Below are positions 7,080 through 15,615 of a stretch of DNA of 21,014 bases, piece after piece (position 1 is the stretch's first letter; every line of letters starts with the position of its first letter). The DNA comes from Pseudodesulfovibrio sp. (GTDB taxonomy: Bacteria > Desulfobacterota > Desulfovibrionia > Desulfovibrionales > Desulfovibrionaceae). The translations under genes and the position numbers were made by a program. The notes beneath the pieces are model-generated. The model saw nothing but the letters and a program-made list of their open reading frames with translations. It did no database searches and was not told the origin of the DNA. The stretch covers positions 1 through 21,014 of the forward strand of contig JAFLJW010000202.1 of assembly GCA_022712815.1 (NCBI GenBank), read 5' to 3'.

Positions 7080-8150
7080 ATGTCTGGCAATAGATGCTGG
7101 GGCAGTCCCTTCACGGACGCTGAAATTACGAATGCCAATGAGAATGGCAGGCTTCTGACCATGGAGCTTGAGTTAAGTCGAACCTGCAACCTCAAGTGCA
7201 TATACTGTTACGCAGAATCCGGTAGCCAACTTGCCGACGAGCTCTCGTTTGACGAGATCATTAATGCCCTGAATCAGGGAATAGATCTCGGTGCGCGTAA
7301 GATCATCGTTCTCGGTGGTGGCGAACCCATGGCATACCCACGTATAATGGACGTGCTGTGGGCCATTCGTGAGAAAGGCGTTGAAATCGAACTCTTTACT
7401 AATGGAACGTTACTTACTCAGGAAATCGCCGAAGAGTTCAAGAGGCTTGAAGTCAATCCTGTCATCAAATTCAATAGCCTCCGCCCAGAAATTCAAGACT
7501 ACCTCGCCGGTAAGGGGGGGGCCTATGAATCTATAAGAAATGGGCTGGAACTATTGCTTAATGCAGGGTACCCCAGCGACACTCTTTCCCTAGGGGCTCA
7601 AACCGTTATTTGCCAACCAAATTATGAAGAATTGCCAGAAATGTGGCGCTGGCTGCGCTCCAAGAACATCATTCCCTACTTCGAAACTATCACTGAGCAA
7701 GGTCGAGCCAAGCAGCACGGTACTATTGCCGTCACACCCTTAAAGCTGCAGCAGCTATTCAACGAACTTTCTCGGATTGATCGGGAGGAATTCGGCATAG
7801 AGTGGGAGCCTAAACCACCTGTTGCCGCCTTTACTTGCCAACGTCACTTGTTTTCCTGCACCGTCACTTCAATTGGTGATGTCATTCCTTGTCCAGGAGT
7901 CAACATCCCCGCTGGCAACATTCGCCAAATGATGATGAAGGATATCATTGCCGAAAGCGAGGTTTTCAAAAATCTTCGCAACATTCGAAAGACTATCAAG
8001 GGCGAATGCAAAGACTGCGAGTTGAGCAATGAATGCTATGGCTGCCGAGGTATGGCCTATCACGTTACTGGTGACTATCTTGCCTCAGATCCGCTCTGCT
8101 GGCGCAATGGATCAAATACAGCCAATGAAACTGCCACTCCCTGCGCATAA
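7080..8150 (+). CDS. Radical SAM/SPASM-domain enzyme
   Basis: This 356-residue protein carries the radical SAM cluster motif CNLKCIYC (Cys36, Cys40, Cys43), followed by the GGGEPM motif (in LGGGEPMAYP) that contacts SAM. The C-terminal part has a Cys-rich SPASM-type region: TCQRHLFSC, DVIPCPG, then CKDCELSNECYGCRG and a final DPLC, which should hold one or two extra 4Fe-4S clusters. The enzyme should generate a 5'-deoxyadenosyl radical and act on an unknown substrate. SPASM proteins often modify peptides, but no precursor peptide is visible here, and the gene is embedded in lipid genes. A good ribosome site (AAAGGA) precedes ATG 7080. Its 3' end overlaps the dehydratase gene by 44 bases, implying coupled expression. 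A radical step on the acyl chain is inferred. Confidence 0.88.
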   Translation: MSGNRCWGSPFTDAEITNANENGRLLTMELELSRTCNLKCIYCYAESGSQLADELSFDEIINALNQGIDLGARKIIVLGGGEPMAYPRIMDVLWAIREKGVEIELFTNGTLLTQEIAEEFKRLEVNPVIKFNSLRPEIQDYLAGKGGAYESIRNGLELLLNAGYPSDTLSLGAQTVICQPNYEELPEMWRWLRSKNIIPYFETITEQGRAKQHGTIAVTPLKLQQLFNELSRIDREEFGIEWEPKPPVAAFTCQRHLFSCTVTSIGDVIPCPGVNIPAGNIRQMMMKDIIAESEVFKNLRNIRKTIKGECKDCELSNECYGCRGMAYHVTGDYLASDPLCWRNGSNTANETATPCA

Positions 8151-8556
8151 ACTCGTCCCGCACCGCAATTCCATGTTGCTCATAGATACACTTGTCACAT
8201 TCATGCAGGGGCAGGGGCGGGCTGAAACAACGCTACCGGACACGTGCATTGCGGCAGAAACATCCGGCTTGCTTACCCCTTTGATCCTGGTAGAACTCAT
8301 TGCTCAGACCTATGCCGCCGTAAGGGGGTGGGGGTTTATCCAAGCAGGCAAGAAGATTCCCATTGGCTACCTTGTCGGCGTGCAGAAATTAGAAGTATTC
8401 AAACCGGCTCAGATAAGCGATAGGCTTATCATCGATGTTACCACTGTTGGTGAATTTGAAAGTTTTGCCATTGTCGAAGGGACTGTCTCAAACAACAACG
8501 ATATCCTGGCAACTGGCAAAATAAAACTATGGACCCCTCAAGAAGAGGACAATTAA
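8107..8556 (+). CDS. ApeP-like hotdog dehydratase subunit
   Basis: This protein has 149 residues from ATG 8107; ATG 8125 is also possible, and neither has a clear ribosome site. Longer in-frame starts reach into the radical SAM gene and add no conserved sequence. The motif VPHRNSMLLID at residues 17-27 and LILVELIAQTYAA around Glu64 mark the ApeP-type 3-hydroxyacyl-ACP dehydratases of aryl polyene clusters. Glu64 corresponds to the catalytic Glu of FabZ, but the FabZ loop carrying the catalytic His (HFPGxP) is missing. It therefore probably works with the second hotdog protein at 12207, which has the His but not the Glu. The expected reaction is loss of water from 3-hydroxyacyl-ACP to give the trans-2-enoyl chain. 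Confidence 0.85.
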   Translation: MDQIQPMKLPLPAHKLVPHRNSMLLIDTLVTFMQGQGRAETTLPDTCIAAETSGLLTPLILVELIAQTYAAVRGWGFIQAGKKIPIGYLVGVQKLEVFKPAQISDRLIIDVTTVGEFESFAIVEGTVSNNNDILATGKIKLWTPQEEDN

Positions 8557-9188
8557 TGCGATACATCATTGCCATACTCTGCATTGCACTTCCGCTCATG
8601 GCTTGGGCTAAACAATCAACCATGGAACCAAGCAAACAGTTACTGGTGGACCTTCAACTCAAAGCTAAACAAATTCAAAGCATATCCAGTCCTTTCACAC
8701 AGGAGAAACACCTGGAAATGTTTGATGAAGTTCTCGTCTCCAAGGGGCATTTCGTATTTCAAAAACCAGCTAACCTGCGCTGGGAATACGTCGAACCGTT
8801 TCGTGCGGGCTTCCTGCTCTCTGACGGAACGGGAAAGGAGTGGGACGAAGTTTCAAACAAGGAGCGCGATTTTACTTTGGAGTCGTCTCCGGCCATGTCC
8901 ATGGTTGTCAGCCAGATAATGGCATGGACAACGTTTGACCTCGAATGGCTCGAGAGTCGTTATACGATACAACAAATTGGAACAACTCCAGTCATTCTCA
9001 AATTGCGTCCACGCAATGACGCCGCCAAGGAATTTCTGGCATATCTTACCGTCACCTTCGCTGCTGACAGCCTCACTATCGATTTACTGGAGCTTCATGA
9101 GACCGATGGAGATTTTACACGTATATCCTTCGACAATCCCAGTATCAATGATCTCATAGCAGACGAAACCTTCACTACGGTCCGATGA
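8556..9188 (+). CDS. LolA-like outer membrane lipoprotein carrier protein
   Basis: This 210-residue protein starts at ATG 8556, overlapping the previous stop by one base (TAATG), with AAGAGG upstream. A cleavable signal peptide MRYIIAILCIALPLMAWA directs it to the periplasm. The mature part shows LolA family features: ISSPFTQEKHLEMFDEVLVSKG, then FVFQKPANLRWEY and a beta-rich C-terminus. LolA-type proteins carry hydrophobic acyl cargo across the periplasm in a half-barrel. In aryl polyene clusters a dedicated LolA homologue accompanies an MMPL exporter, exactly as here, where the exporter gene overlaps by 4 bases. It should ferry the finished lipid or polyene from inner to outer membrane. The signal peptide shows a normal signal-peptidase site, not a lipobox. 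Confidence 0.9.
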   Translation: MRYIIAILCIALPLMAWAKQSTMEPSKQLLVDLQLKAKQIQSISSPFTQEKHLEMFDEVLVSKGHFVFQKPANLRWEYVEPFRAGFLLSDGTGKEWDEVSNKERDFTLESSPAMSMVVSQIMAWTTFDLEWLESRYTIQQIGTTPVILKLRPRNDAAKEFLAYLTVTFAADSLTIDLLELHETDGDFTRISFDNPSINDLIADETFTTVR

Positions 9189-11551
9189 ACTCCAACTTCA
9201 GCCTTTTACGTGCATATAAATTCCTCAAAGACAAGAGACTGAGGCTGTATTCCCTTACTCTTATCTTCCTATTTTTATGCCTCGGTGCTTTCGCCAGCAC
9301 TCCCATACGAACAGATATTCAGATGATGCTACCTGAAGGCGAAAAAGGTATCTTGGCTCGCGACTTTGAAATGCTCTCGCATTCCAGCTTGACCAATAAT
9401 CTATTCATCTCAATACGGGCCGAAAGAGGTGCCACACAAGAAGATCTGCGAAATGCTGCGGACTTGATGTCCAAAGCACTCTCCTCTCCGCATTTCAACA
9501 TGGTAGCCCCCGCCTCCGTGCGACCGGTCAAAGTCATTGGTTTCCTCTTGGACAATGCACCAAACCTGATGAGTGCAAATGACCTGAATCATGTCGAGAG
9601 GCTTCTTGAACCGAACCAGATTCAAACCAAACTGGCCCAGGATTATCGGGAGCTGTCATCACCGCAAGGCCTTGCCATAAAATCGCTTATCCGTCGCGAC
9701 CCACTTGGCTTCCGAAACATCCTGACTCCTCGCCTCAAGGCTTTTGACGCATTGTCTGAAGCAACTATTGCAGACGGGTATGTCTTCAGCATTGATCGGA
9801 AAGCCATTCTACTCACAGCCAAATCCGATGTAATGTTAACCGATGCAGATGGTTCAGCCCAATTGTTGGCCCAATTCAACGAGGCAAAAAAGGCCCTCCC
9901 CACGACAATTGTAGCGGAATTGGTTAGCGGTCATGTCCACACTAATGCAAACGCCACGACCATCAAACAGGACCTCCTGACCATATCCACAGTTGCTCTA
10001 GTTGCCTTGGCATTACTCTTCGTCCTGTATTTTCGTTCACCTCAAGCCCTCGGAGTCTTCTTGACCCCTTTCGTTGCCATGTGTGTGGCTCTTGGTGCAT
10101 TGGCAGTCTTCAACGATTCCGTTTCGGCTATAGTCATTGGATTCGGAGCTGTATTGATCGGAATATCCGTTGATTTCGCCATACATGTGTATTTCGCAAT
10201 TGCACGCCATTCCGGGAATCCGGGCGAAGCAGCACATGCCGTTTCAAAACCAATTCTCTTCTGTGGTTTAACATCCTGTGCCGCCTTTGGGGCTCTTTTT
10301 CTGTCTGGCATACCCGGCATCAGGCAACTCGCTTTGTTCTCCATCGCCGGCCTAGTTGCAGCGGCTTTATTTTCGCTTCTGGTTCTTCCTCATCTGTGCA
10401 GAGGAGCCCGCATTGTATACAATCAGAAGCTCGGCAACAACTCGACCGCCCGGCACCCAAAGTCCATACTTGCTCTATGGGCCATCATTATGGTTACTTG
10501 TCTCTGGTTTGGTTCTTCTGTCAGTATTGACCCTGACCTGAGAAGCATGGAATATGTTCCCAAATCCGTTCAGGAAGCTGAACAACGGTTCAATGAAACG
10601 TGGGGCAATATGAGGGAAAAAGCCGTCATCTTCGCAGAGGGGAGTGACTTGCGAGAGGCCCTTGACAAGAACGAACGCATCAAAGATGCCCTTACCGTCA
10701 ATCTCCCAAATGTCAAAGTGGTAAGCATAGCCACACTAATCCCATCACTGGAAACCCAAGCCCGAAATCGTGAAGAGTGGGCGGCCTTCTGGTCTTCGGG
10801 ACGCCGACAGACAACGGTCGAGCATATCCAAAACCAAGGAAAAGCCATAGGTTTCTCAAAAAAAGCTTTCAAGCCTTTTGAGCATTTTTTATCTGCTCAG
10901 CCTAAGGATATTTCTCTCGCAACGCTGGACAAGGCCAGCCTTGGTTTTCTAAGCGATATATTTATCCCCAAATCCTATTCCGGGAAAAGCACCCTGGTGA
11001 CATTCCTTCCTAGCTCCAAAGAAATTCAAGAATACTTTTCACCCGAGGTGGAACAGGAGCTTGGAGTCCGACTTGTTTCAAATCCCAGGTTCAAAGCATC
11101 ACTGGAAGAGGCAATGGGCAGCGACATTAAGCACTTCATCTTTATTTCCGGATTGACCGTAGGACTTCTTGTTTTCGCCCTTTTTCGGAACGTGAGACGC
11201 TCATGTCTAGCGCTTCTGCCTGCTACAACTGGAATTGCCATGGTGTTTGGTGTCCTCGGCTTTACTGGCACCGCTCTCAATCTGTTTCACATCACAGCCC
11301 TGCCCTTAATCATTGGCCTCGGAGCGGACTATGGAATATTCCTTGTAAACCGAGAAGCTCAACAAGCCAAACTAACGACAATCGCTGCAGTGAAGGTGTC
11401 GGGCCTGACGACTTTGGCCGGTTTCGGCGTCCTCATCCTGGCTCGACACCCGTCTCTTCATTCCTTAGGCATCACTGTCCTAGTAGGAGTCAGTGCGGCT
11501 TTGATTTCCGCTCTGTACGTGATGCCACACCTCCTGAGGAGGCACCCATGA
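9185..11551 (+). CDS. MMPL/RND-family lipid exporter
   Basis: This 788-residue inner-membrane protein has two homologous halves, each with one N-terminal membrane helix, a large periplasmic domain and a bundle of about five helices. Helix 1 lies near residues 22-38, the first bundle near 263-403 and the second near 650-783. The proton-relay acids are visible as Asp330 in GISVDFAIHVYF and Asp715 in GLGADYGIFLV, the second matching the MMPL GxxxDYxxF signature. The length is typical. It should use the proton gradient to move the product out of the inner membrane and hand it to the LolA-like protein encoded just before it (ATGA overlap). It resembles exporters of aryl polyene and flexirubin clusters rather than multidrug pumps, since no membrane-fusion or outer-membrane channel gene is nearby. 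Confidence 0.92.
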   Translation: MNSNFSLLRAYKFLKDKRLRLYSLTLIFLFLCLGAFASTPIRTDIQMMLPEGEKGILARDFEMLSHSSLTNNLFISIRAERGATQEDLRNAADLMSKALSSPHFNMVAPASVRPVKVIGFLLDNAPNLMSANDLNHVERLLEPNQIQTKLAQDYRELSSPQGLAIKSLIRRDPLGFRNILTPRLKAFDALSEATIADGYVFSIDRKAILLTAKSDVMLTDADGSAQLLAQFNEAKKALPTTIVAELVSGHVHTNANATTIKQDLLTISTVALVALALLFVLYFRSPQALGVFLTPFVAMCVALGALAVFNDSVSAIVIGFGAVLIGISVDFAIHVYFAIARHSGNPGEAAHAVSKPILFCGLTSCAAFGALFLSGIPGIRQLALFSIAGLVAAALFSLLVLPHLCRGARIVYNQKLGNNSTARHPKSILALWAIIMVTCLWFGSSVSIDPDLRSMEYVPKSVQEAEQRFNETWGNMREKAVIFAEGSDLREALDKNERIKDALTVNLPNVKVVSIATLIPSLETQARNREEWAAFWSSGRRQTTVEHIQNQGKAIGFSKKAFKPFEHFLSAQPKDISLATLDKASLGFLSDIFIPKSYSGKSTLVTFLPSSKEIQEYFSPEVEQELGVRLVSNPRFKASLEEAMGSDIKHFIFISGLTVGLLVFALFRNVRRSCLALLPATTGIAMVFGVLGFTGTALNLFHITALPLIIGLGADYGIFLVNREAQQAKLTTIAAVKVSGLTTLAGFGVLILARHPSLHSLGITVLVGVSAALISALYVMPHLLRRHP

Positions 11552-12210
11552 GGCTTGCCTCTCTCATATTTATCCTCTTGTTCCTGAGCGCATGCTCAGT
11601 AACAACCACTAGCATGGTAACCGGATCAGTGTCCTCCTGCCCGGCTGACAGTGCTATCCTAGGTTCACAATGGTTCAACCAAAAACATACATACCGACTC
11701 CGGCATGGGGGCATTCTTCAGTCAGGCAAAAACACAATTCCCATAACAGGATTCATGGTTCTCAACACCAATGATGCGACAGCCGATGTTGTCATTATGA
11801 CAGGCTTAGATATCAAGCTCGCGACCTTGAAAATTTCCCGAAGTTCATACAAAACAATGTACGCCAGCCCTGTCGCAAGACGTATCCCACACTTCCTAGA
11901 ACAGTGTGCTTTTTCTATTCAGCGCATATTTTTGACGGACTTCCCGAAGACGGAAAGTCCTTGTTTCATGGTTGACGACATGCGCGAGTATATCGAAGAA
12001 ACCCTAGATGGAACCCTGCGTTCTAAAATTGATCCTTCGTCTGAGTTTATGACAGGTAAAATTCTTAAATCCAACAAGGAAATTTGGACTGTCAACTACG
12101 AAGGGATGGTGGAGATCAATGGCATCATTTTTCCCGAAAAGGTCACGTTCAACGAGATCGATCGGAACTATGTAGTCACCTTACTACTCACGAGCGCCAA
12201 AATACAATGA
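11548..12210 (+). CDS. DUF3261-like outer membrane lipoprotein
   Basis: This protein has 220 residues from ATG 11548, which overlaps the exporter stop (ATGA). The frame is open further upstream, but only inside the exporter gene. The start is fixed by the lipoprotein signal peptide MRLASLIFILLFLSAC, with Cys16 in the lipobox LSAC. The mature part is beta-rich and ends ITFPEKVTF-like (IIFPEKVTFNEIDRNY), consistent with the DUF3261 proteins that follow LolA and MMPL genes in aryl polyene clusters. The assignment rests on order and general pattern, since the family lacks catalytic motifs. It is probably anchored to the outer membrane and receives or inserts the exported lipid, in the manner of LolB. 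Confidence 0.75.
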   Translation: MRLASLIFILLFLSACSVTTTSMVTGSVSSCPADSAILGSQWFNQKHTYRLRHGGILQSGKNTIPITGFMVLNTNDATADVVIMTGLDIKLATLKISRSSYKTMYASPVARRIPHFLEQCAFSIQRIFLTDFPKTESPCFMVDDMREYIEETLDGTLRSKIDPSSEFMTGKILKSNKEIWTVNYEGMVEINGIIFPEKVTFNEIDRNYVVTLLLTSAKIQ

Positions 12211-12584
12211 ACACACTCGACAATGCGATAGTGGCTGCAGGTTTCCAAATCCAACTGGAAGGTGACGAATTCATGAAAGAATTCGTCTTCAAGGCCGACT
12301 TCATCGGGTTTGACGGCCATTTTCCCGGCAACCCGATCCTGCCCGCCGTTGTTCAGCTTATGGCCGGCGCTATTGCGACCGGAGAAGCCTTAGGGACGCA
12401 ACTTGTTGTGAACGGTGTGAGCCGGGCAAAGTTTCTCAAGCAGATCAGACCAGGAGATCGTCTTATGGTGAGGGGGATACTGACCGCCAAGGCTGAAAGC
12501 ATCGCCGCAGCAATTAAAATGTCAGTCGATGGTGAAAATGCATCGACATTTCAAATCAAGTTAACCCGCCAGGGGGAACAATGA
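12207..12584 (+). CDS. FabZ/ApeI-like hotdog dehydratase subunit
   Basis: This protein has 125 residues from ATG 12207, which overlaps the upstream TGA by 3 bases (ATGA). The central helix motif DGHFPGNPILPAVVQLM contains His38, the FabZ catalytic His. The catalytic Glu expected 14 residues later is replaced by Met52, and Gln50 occupies the +12 position. Related short hotdog proteins in aryl polyene clusters (ApeI type) also lack the canonical Glu, as I recall. Alone it is probably a poor dehydratase. Paired with the Glu-bearing protein at 8107 it could complete one active site at the dimer interface. The start and length fit a single hotdog domain. Confidence 0.82.
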   Translation: MNTLDNAIVAAGFQIQLEGDEFMKEFVFKADFIGFDGHFPGNPILPAVVQLMAGAIATGEALGTQLVVNGVSRAKFLKQIRPGDRLMVRGILTAKAESIAAAIKMSVDGENASTFQIKLTRQGEQ

Positions 12585-13042
12585 GCAAAAAAACTTACTT
12601 TAAAGAAATCGACGGTGCTCCTGATCCTTTGAGGGCCACTTTTGAACGTAAAGTCCGTTTTGAGGAAGTAGACCCTCTCGGTATCGTGTGGCACGGACGC
12701 TATCCCAGCTACTTCGAAGACGGCAGGGTTAACCTTGGGAACTTGCACAGCATCGGCTACCTGAATTTTCAGGAATATAATGTGGCCGCACCCATCAAGC
12801 AGATGCACATAGATTACATCAAACCACTATATTTCGGAGACCTCGCCCATGTCGAGGCCATCCTCCACTGGAATGAAGCAGCACGACTCAACTACGAGTT
12901 TATTGTACGTAACAACGCCGGAGAAATAACAACTACCGGCTACACAGTGCAGCTTTTTGTCGACAGTAACCAGGAACTGATGATGTTTTTGCCAGATTTC
13001 TATCAGAACTTCCTCCAGCGGTGGAAAGCCGGGGAGATGTAA
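12581..13042 (+). CDS. YbgC/4-hydroxybenzoyl-CoA-type acyl thioesterase
   Basis: This 153-residue single hotdog-fold protein has the YbgC/FadM signature VRFEEVDPLGIVWHGRYPSYFEDGR at residues 25-49. Asp31 is the conserved acidic residue at the active site, and Glu46-Arg49 lie on the central helix. It should hydrolyse a thioester, releasing a fatty or polyene acid from ACP or CoA, or it could act in editing of stalled chains. Thioesterases of this type are regular members of aryl polyene clusters. The ATG overlaps the previous TGA by 4 bases and the following gene begins immediately after its TAA. Confidence 0.9.
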   Translation: MSKKTYFKEIDGAPDPLRATFERKVRFEEVDPLGIVWHGRYPSYFEDGRVNLGNLHSIGYLNFQEYNVAAPIKQMHIDYIKPLYFGDLAHVEAILHWNEAARLNYEFIVRNNAGEITTTGYTVQLFVDSNQELMMFLPDFYQNFLQRWKAGEM

Positions 13043-14428
13043 GTGGCCCGTATCCTGCTCATATCAACAAACACCACGACCGAACCTTATCCGGTATATC
13101 CACTCGGAATGTCGGTGGTAGCCTCTGCACTGAACGCCGCAGGCCATATTGTTAGACAATTCGACTTTCTCATGGCCGAGTCTAGAATTGAGTGTCTTGA
13201 ACGAACACAGCTCGATTTTTCCCCAGATATGACTGGGATTTCCCTGCGTAATGTTGACAATGTTGATTCTCTTTCAGCGGATACAAACTGGTATCTCGGA
13301 CACGTAAAGGAAGTCGTCGCCTTCTTGAAAGCGAAGAAGCAAATCGTCATTGTTGGTGGTCCTGGATTCTCTCTGATGCCTGAAGAGATACTCGACTTCC
13401 TCGGTGCCGACTACGGCGTTGTCGGAGAAGGAGAACGAAAAATAGTCAAACTTGTCTCCATGCTTGAAACCGGTGCTCAAGCCCCAAGGATACTCAAACC
13501 GGAGCAGGCCCTGCAGTCGAAAAACATGCACACACCTCTGTGGGATCAGGCCCTTGTTAATTTTTATTTGGAACAAAGCGGCATCATGAGTATCCAGACC
13601 AAGCGGGGCTGTGAAAATCGATGTAGCTATTGCTCATACCCTTCCATTGAGGGAGGAACTATCAGACCTAGGGACGCACAGGAAGTGACTGATGAAGTCG
13701 AAAGACTACACAAGAAGTTCGGCGTAGAAACTATCTTTTTTACCGACTCTGTTTTTAACGACAGCCACGGGCATTACCTTGAAGTCGCCGAACACCTCGC
13801 AAGGCGAGCACTCCCTGTGCGGTGGAGCGCTTTTTTTCAGCCGACTCCCATCAGCACAGCAGATCTCAAACTCCTCAAATGTTCGGGGCTGCAAGCCATG
13901 GAAGTGGGGACGGATGCGTCCACCGACACCACCCTTACGGCAATGAAAAAGCCTTTCCTCCTTGAGGACGTCATCCGTTTCAACGAGGCCTGCGTAAGAG
14001 AACTCATCCCCTGTGCCCACTTTGTCATATTCGGTGGCCCCGGCGAAACTCCAAAGACTGTCCAACAGGGGATCGACAACCTGAACGGACTAGACAACTG
14101 TGTCGTCTTTCCCTTTTCCGGCATCAGGCTATATAAGGGGACCCCTCTCTACTCGCAGGCAAAAAAAGAGGGTATTGTCGAACCCGAAACCTCACTCCTC
14201 AAACCACTGTATTATTTTTCACCAAAAATCGATCCAGACGCTATGAATGAATCTCTTATAAAGGGCTTCTCAGGACGGAGAGACCGGGTATTCCCTCCGT
14301 CCGACGGACAAGACAGAATGAATGTGTTGCGACGTTTTGGCTATCGAGGACTTCTATGGGATACACTTATCAAGTTTCCAGAAACCGAAAATCAGACTCA
14401 GCCTACAAGAAGCACGGCATGGACATAA
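13043..14428 (+). CDS. B12-binding-type radical SAM enzyme, lipid biosynthesis group
   Basis: This protein has 461 residues and a GTG start directly after the thioesterase TAA, with GGGGAG at a 6-base spacing. Residues 1-150 form a Rossmann-like cobalamin-binding-type domain (YPLGMSVVASALNAAGH at 19-35, IVIVGGPGFS at 101-110). The DxHxxG base-on motif is absent, as in many B12 radical SAM proteins. Cys190, Cys194 and Cys197 in RGCENRCSYC bind the iron-sulfur cluster, and HFVIFGGPGE lies later in the barrel. The family includes methyltransferases and ring-forming enzymes. Adjacency to thioesterase and acyltransferase genes points to action on the acyl chain, such as C-methylation or cyclisation. 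Similar proteins figure in proposed ladderane lipid gene sets (from memory). The reaction cannot be assigned. Confidence 0.87.
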   Translation: MARILLISTNTTTEPYPVYPLGMSVVASALNAAGHIVRQFDFLMAESRIECLERTQLDFSPDMTGISLRNVDNVDSLSADTNWYLGHVKEVVAFLKAKKQIVIVGGPGFSLMPEEILDFLGADYGVVGEGERKIVKLVSMLETGAQAPRILKPEQALQSKNMHTPLWDQALVNFYLEQSGIMSIQTKRGCENRCSYCSYPSIEGGTIRPRDAQEVTDEVERLHKKFGVETIFFTDSVFNDSHGHYLEVAEHLARRALPVRWSAFFQPTPISTADLKLLKCSGLQAMEVGTDASTDTTLTAMKKPFLLEDVIRFNEACVRELIPCAHFVIFGGPGETPKTVQQGIDNLNGLDNCVVFPFSGIRLYKGTPLYSQAKKEGIVEPETSLLKPLYYFSPKIDPDAMNESLIKGFSGRRDRVFPPSDGQDRMNVLRRFGYRGLLWDTLIKFPETENQTQPTRSTAWT

Positions 14429-15615
14429 AGCAAACGGATGTACTTATCGTAATCCCCGTCTATAATCACGGGGCAACGCTTCGCCAAGTTGTCGAAGAGA
14501 CTTTGACCATTCATCCCGTCGTTTTGGTCGTGGACGATGGCAGTAATGATAACGGTATTGATGCCATTGCAGACCTCCCAGCACGAGTTGTCCACCATGA
14601 AGGTAACAAAGGTAAAGGACAAGCAATACTGACTGCAGTGGGAGAAGCCAGAAGACTCAAAAAAAGCCACATCATTACTCTTGACGCAGACGCCCAACAC
14701 TTCCCGTCAGACATTCCTTCGTTCCTCGTGGCCATAGAAGCTGAACCTCGAGCCATTATTATCGGAGCACGGCGATTTACAGGTCCGAACGTACCTGGTT
14801 CATCAAAATTCGGGCGCAGTTTTTCCAACTTCTGGCTCCGGGTTCAAACTGGATTGAGGATATCCGATGTCCAATGCGGCTTCCGCGCCTATCCTGTCGC
14901 AATATTCGATGCCATCAAAACATCAGAACGCCGATTTGCTTTTGAAATTGAAGTTCTGGTCAAGGCAGCTTGGGCCGGATACCCACTCATGGATATGGAC
15001 ATAGATGTCCATTACCCTACTCGCGAGGAAAGAATCTCCCATTTCAGAGCACTCAAGGACAATGTGGAAATATCCCTTCTGAACACCCGATTAACCGCAC
15101 GATCCTTCCTCCCACTCCCTCACCGACAATACACGGAAGATAAAAACGGCAAAGTCAGTCCTATTCACCCCCTTAAATCCCTTCGTATGTTGCTGGAAAA
15201 GGACAGAACACCAAGTGCCCTTGCTTTAGCAGGCGCACTGGGAATGCTTCTCGGGACTCTTCCTTTGATAGGACTGCATTCATTATTAATTGTAATTATC
15301 CTAGGATACTTTCGGCTCAGTAAGATAACAGGACTGGCTGTTAGCCAACTTTGTATTCCACCCTTCGTTCCGGCCTTATGCATTGAAGTTGGCTACTACA
15401 TACGCCACGGACATTTTCTTACCGACATATCACTCCAGACACTTGGCTATGAGGCCCTCGACAGGATTTGGGAATGGGTGCTCGGTTCTCTGGTCCTCGG
15501 ACCAGTGCTGGGGTTAGGCATAGGGATTATTATTTATCTCATGGCCCTCGTTGTTAAAGTACGATTGAACCGAAACGGAAGTACTGTGCAAGCTATACGG
15601 AACCATTTTCGATGA
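14419..15615 (+). CDS. Family 2 glycosyltransferase with C-terminal DUF2062 domain
   Basis: This protein has 398 residues from ATG 14419, which overlaps the radical SAM gene by 10 bases. An alternative ATG at 14356, with GAGGA upstream, would add 21 non-conserved residues. Residues 7-215 are a GT-A fold: VIPVYNHG at 11-18, VVDDGS at 37-42, the metal-binding LDADAQH at 88-94 and QCGFRA at 152-157, closest to dolichol-phosphate-mannose-type synthases. Residues about 255-385 are hydrophobic and match DUF2062 (GALGMLLGTLPLIGLH at 272-287). It probably transfers a sugar from a nucleotide sugar to a lipid at the inner membrane, possibly the anchor of the polyene. In E. coli-type clusters the glycosyltransferase is fused to the acyltransferase, as I recall; here they are separate overlapping genes. 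Confidence 0.87.
   Translation: MDIKQTDVLIVIPVYNHGATLRQVVEETLTIHPVVLVVDDGSNDNGIDAIADLPARVVHHEGNKGKGQAILTAVGEARRLKKSHIITLDADAQHFPSDIPSFLVAIEAEPRAIIIGARRFTGPNVPGSSKFGRSFSNFWLRVQTGLRISDVQCGFRAYPVAIFDAIKTSERRFAFEIEVLVKAAWAGYPLMDMDIDVHYPTREERISHFRALKDNVEISLLNTRLTARSFLPLPHRQYTEDKNGKVSPIHPLKSLRMLLEKDRTPSALALAGALGMLLGTLPLIGLHSLLIVIILGYFRLSKITGLAVSQLCIPPFVPALCIEVGYYIRHGHFLTDISLQTLGYEALDRIWEWVLGSLVLGPVLGLGIGIIIYLMALVVKVRLNRNGSTVQAIRNHFR

Noticed and set aside
8029..8106. Upstream extension of the ApeP-like gene
   Set aside because: These codons overlap the Cys-rich SPASM tail of the radical SAM gene in another frame and add no conserved sequence to the dehydratase.
11203..11547. Upstream extension of the DUF3261-like gene by 115 codons
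   Set aside because: The extension lies wholly within the exporter gene in another frame; the lipoprotein signal beginning at 11548 fixes the true start.
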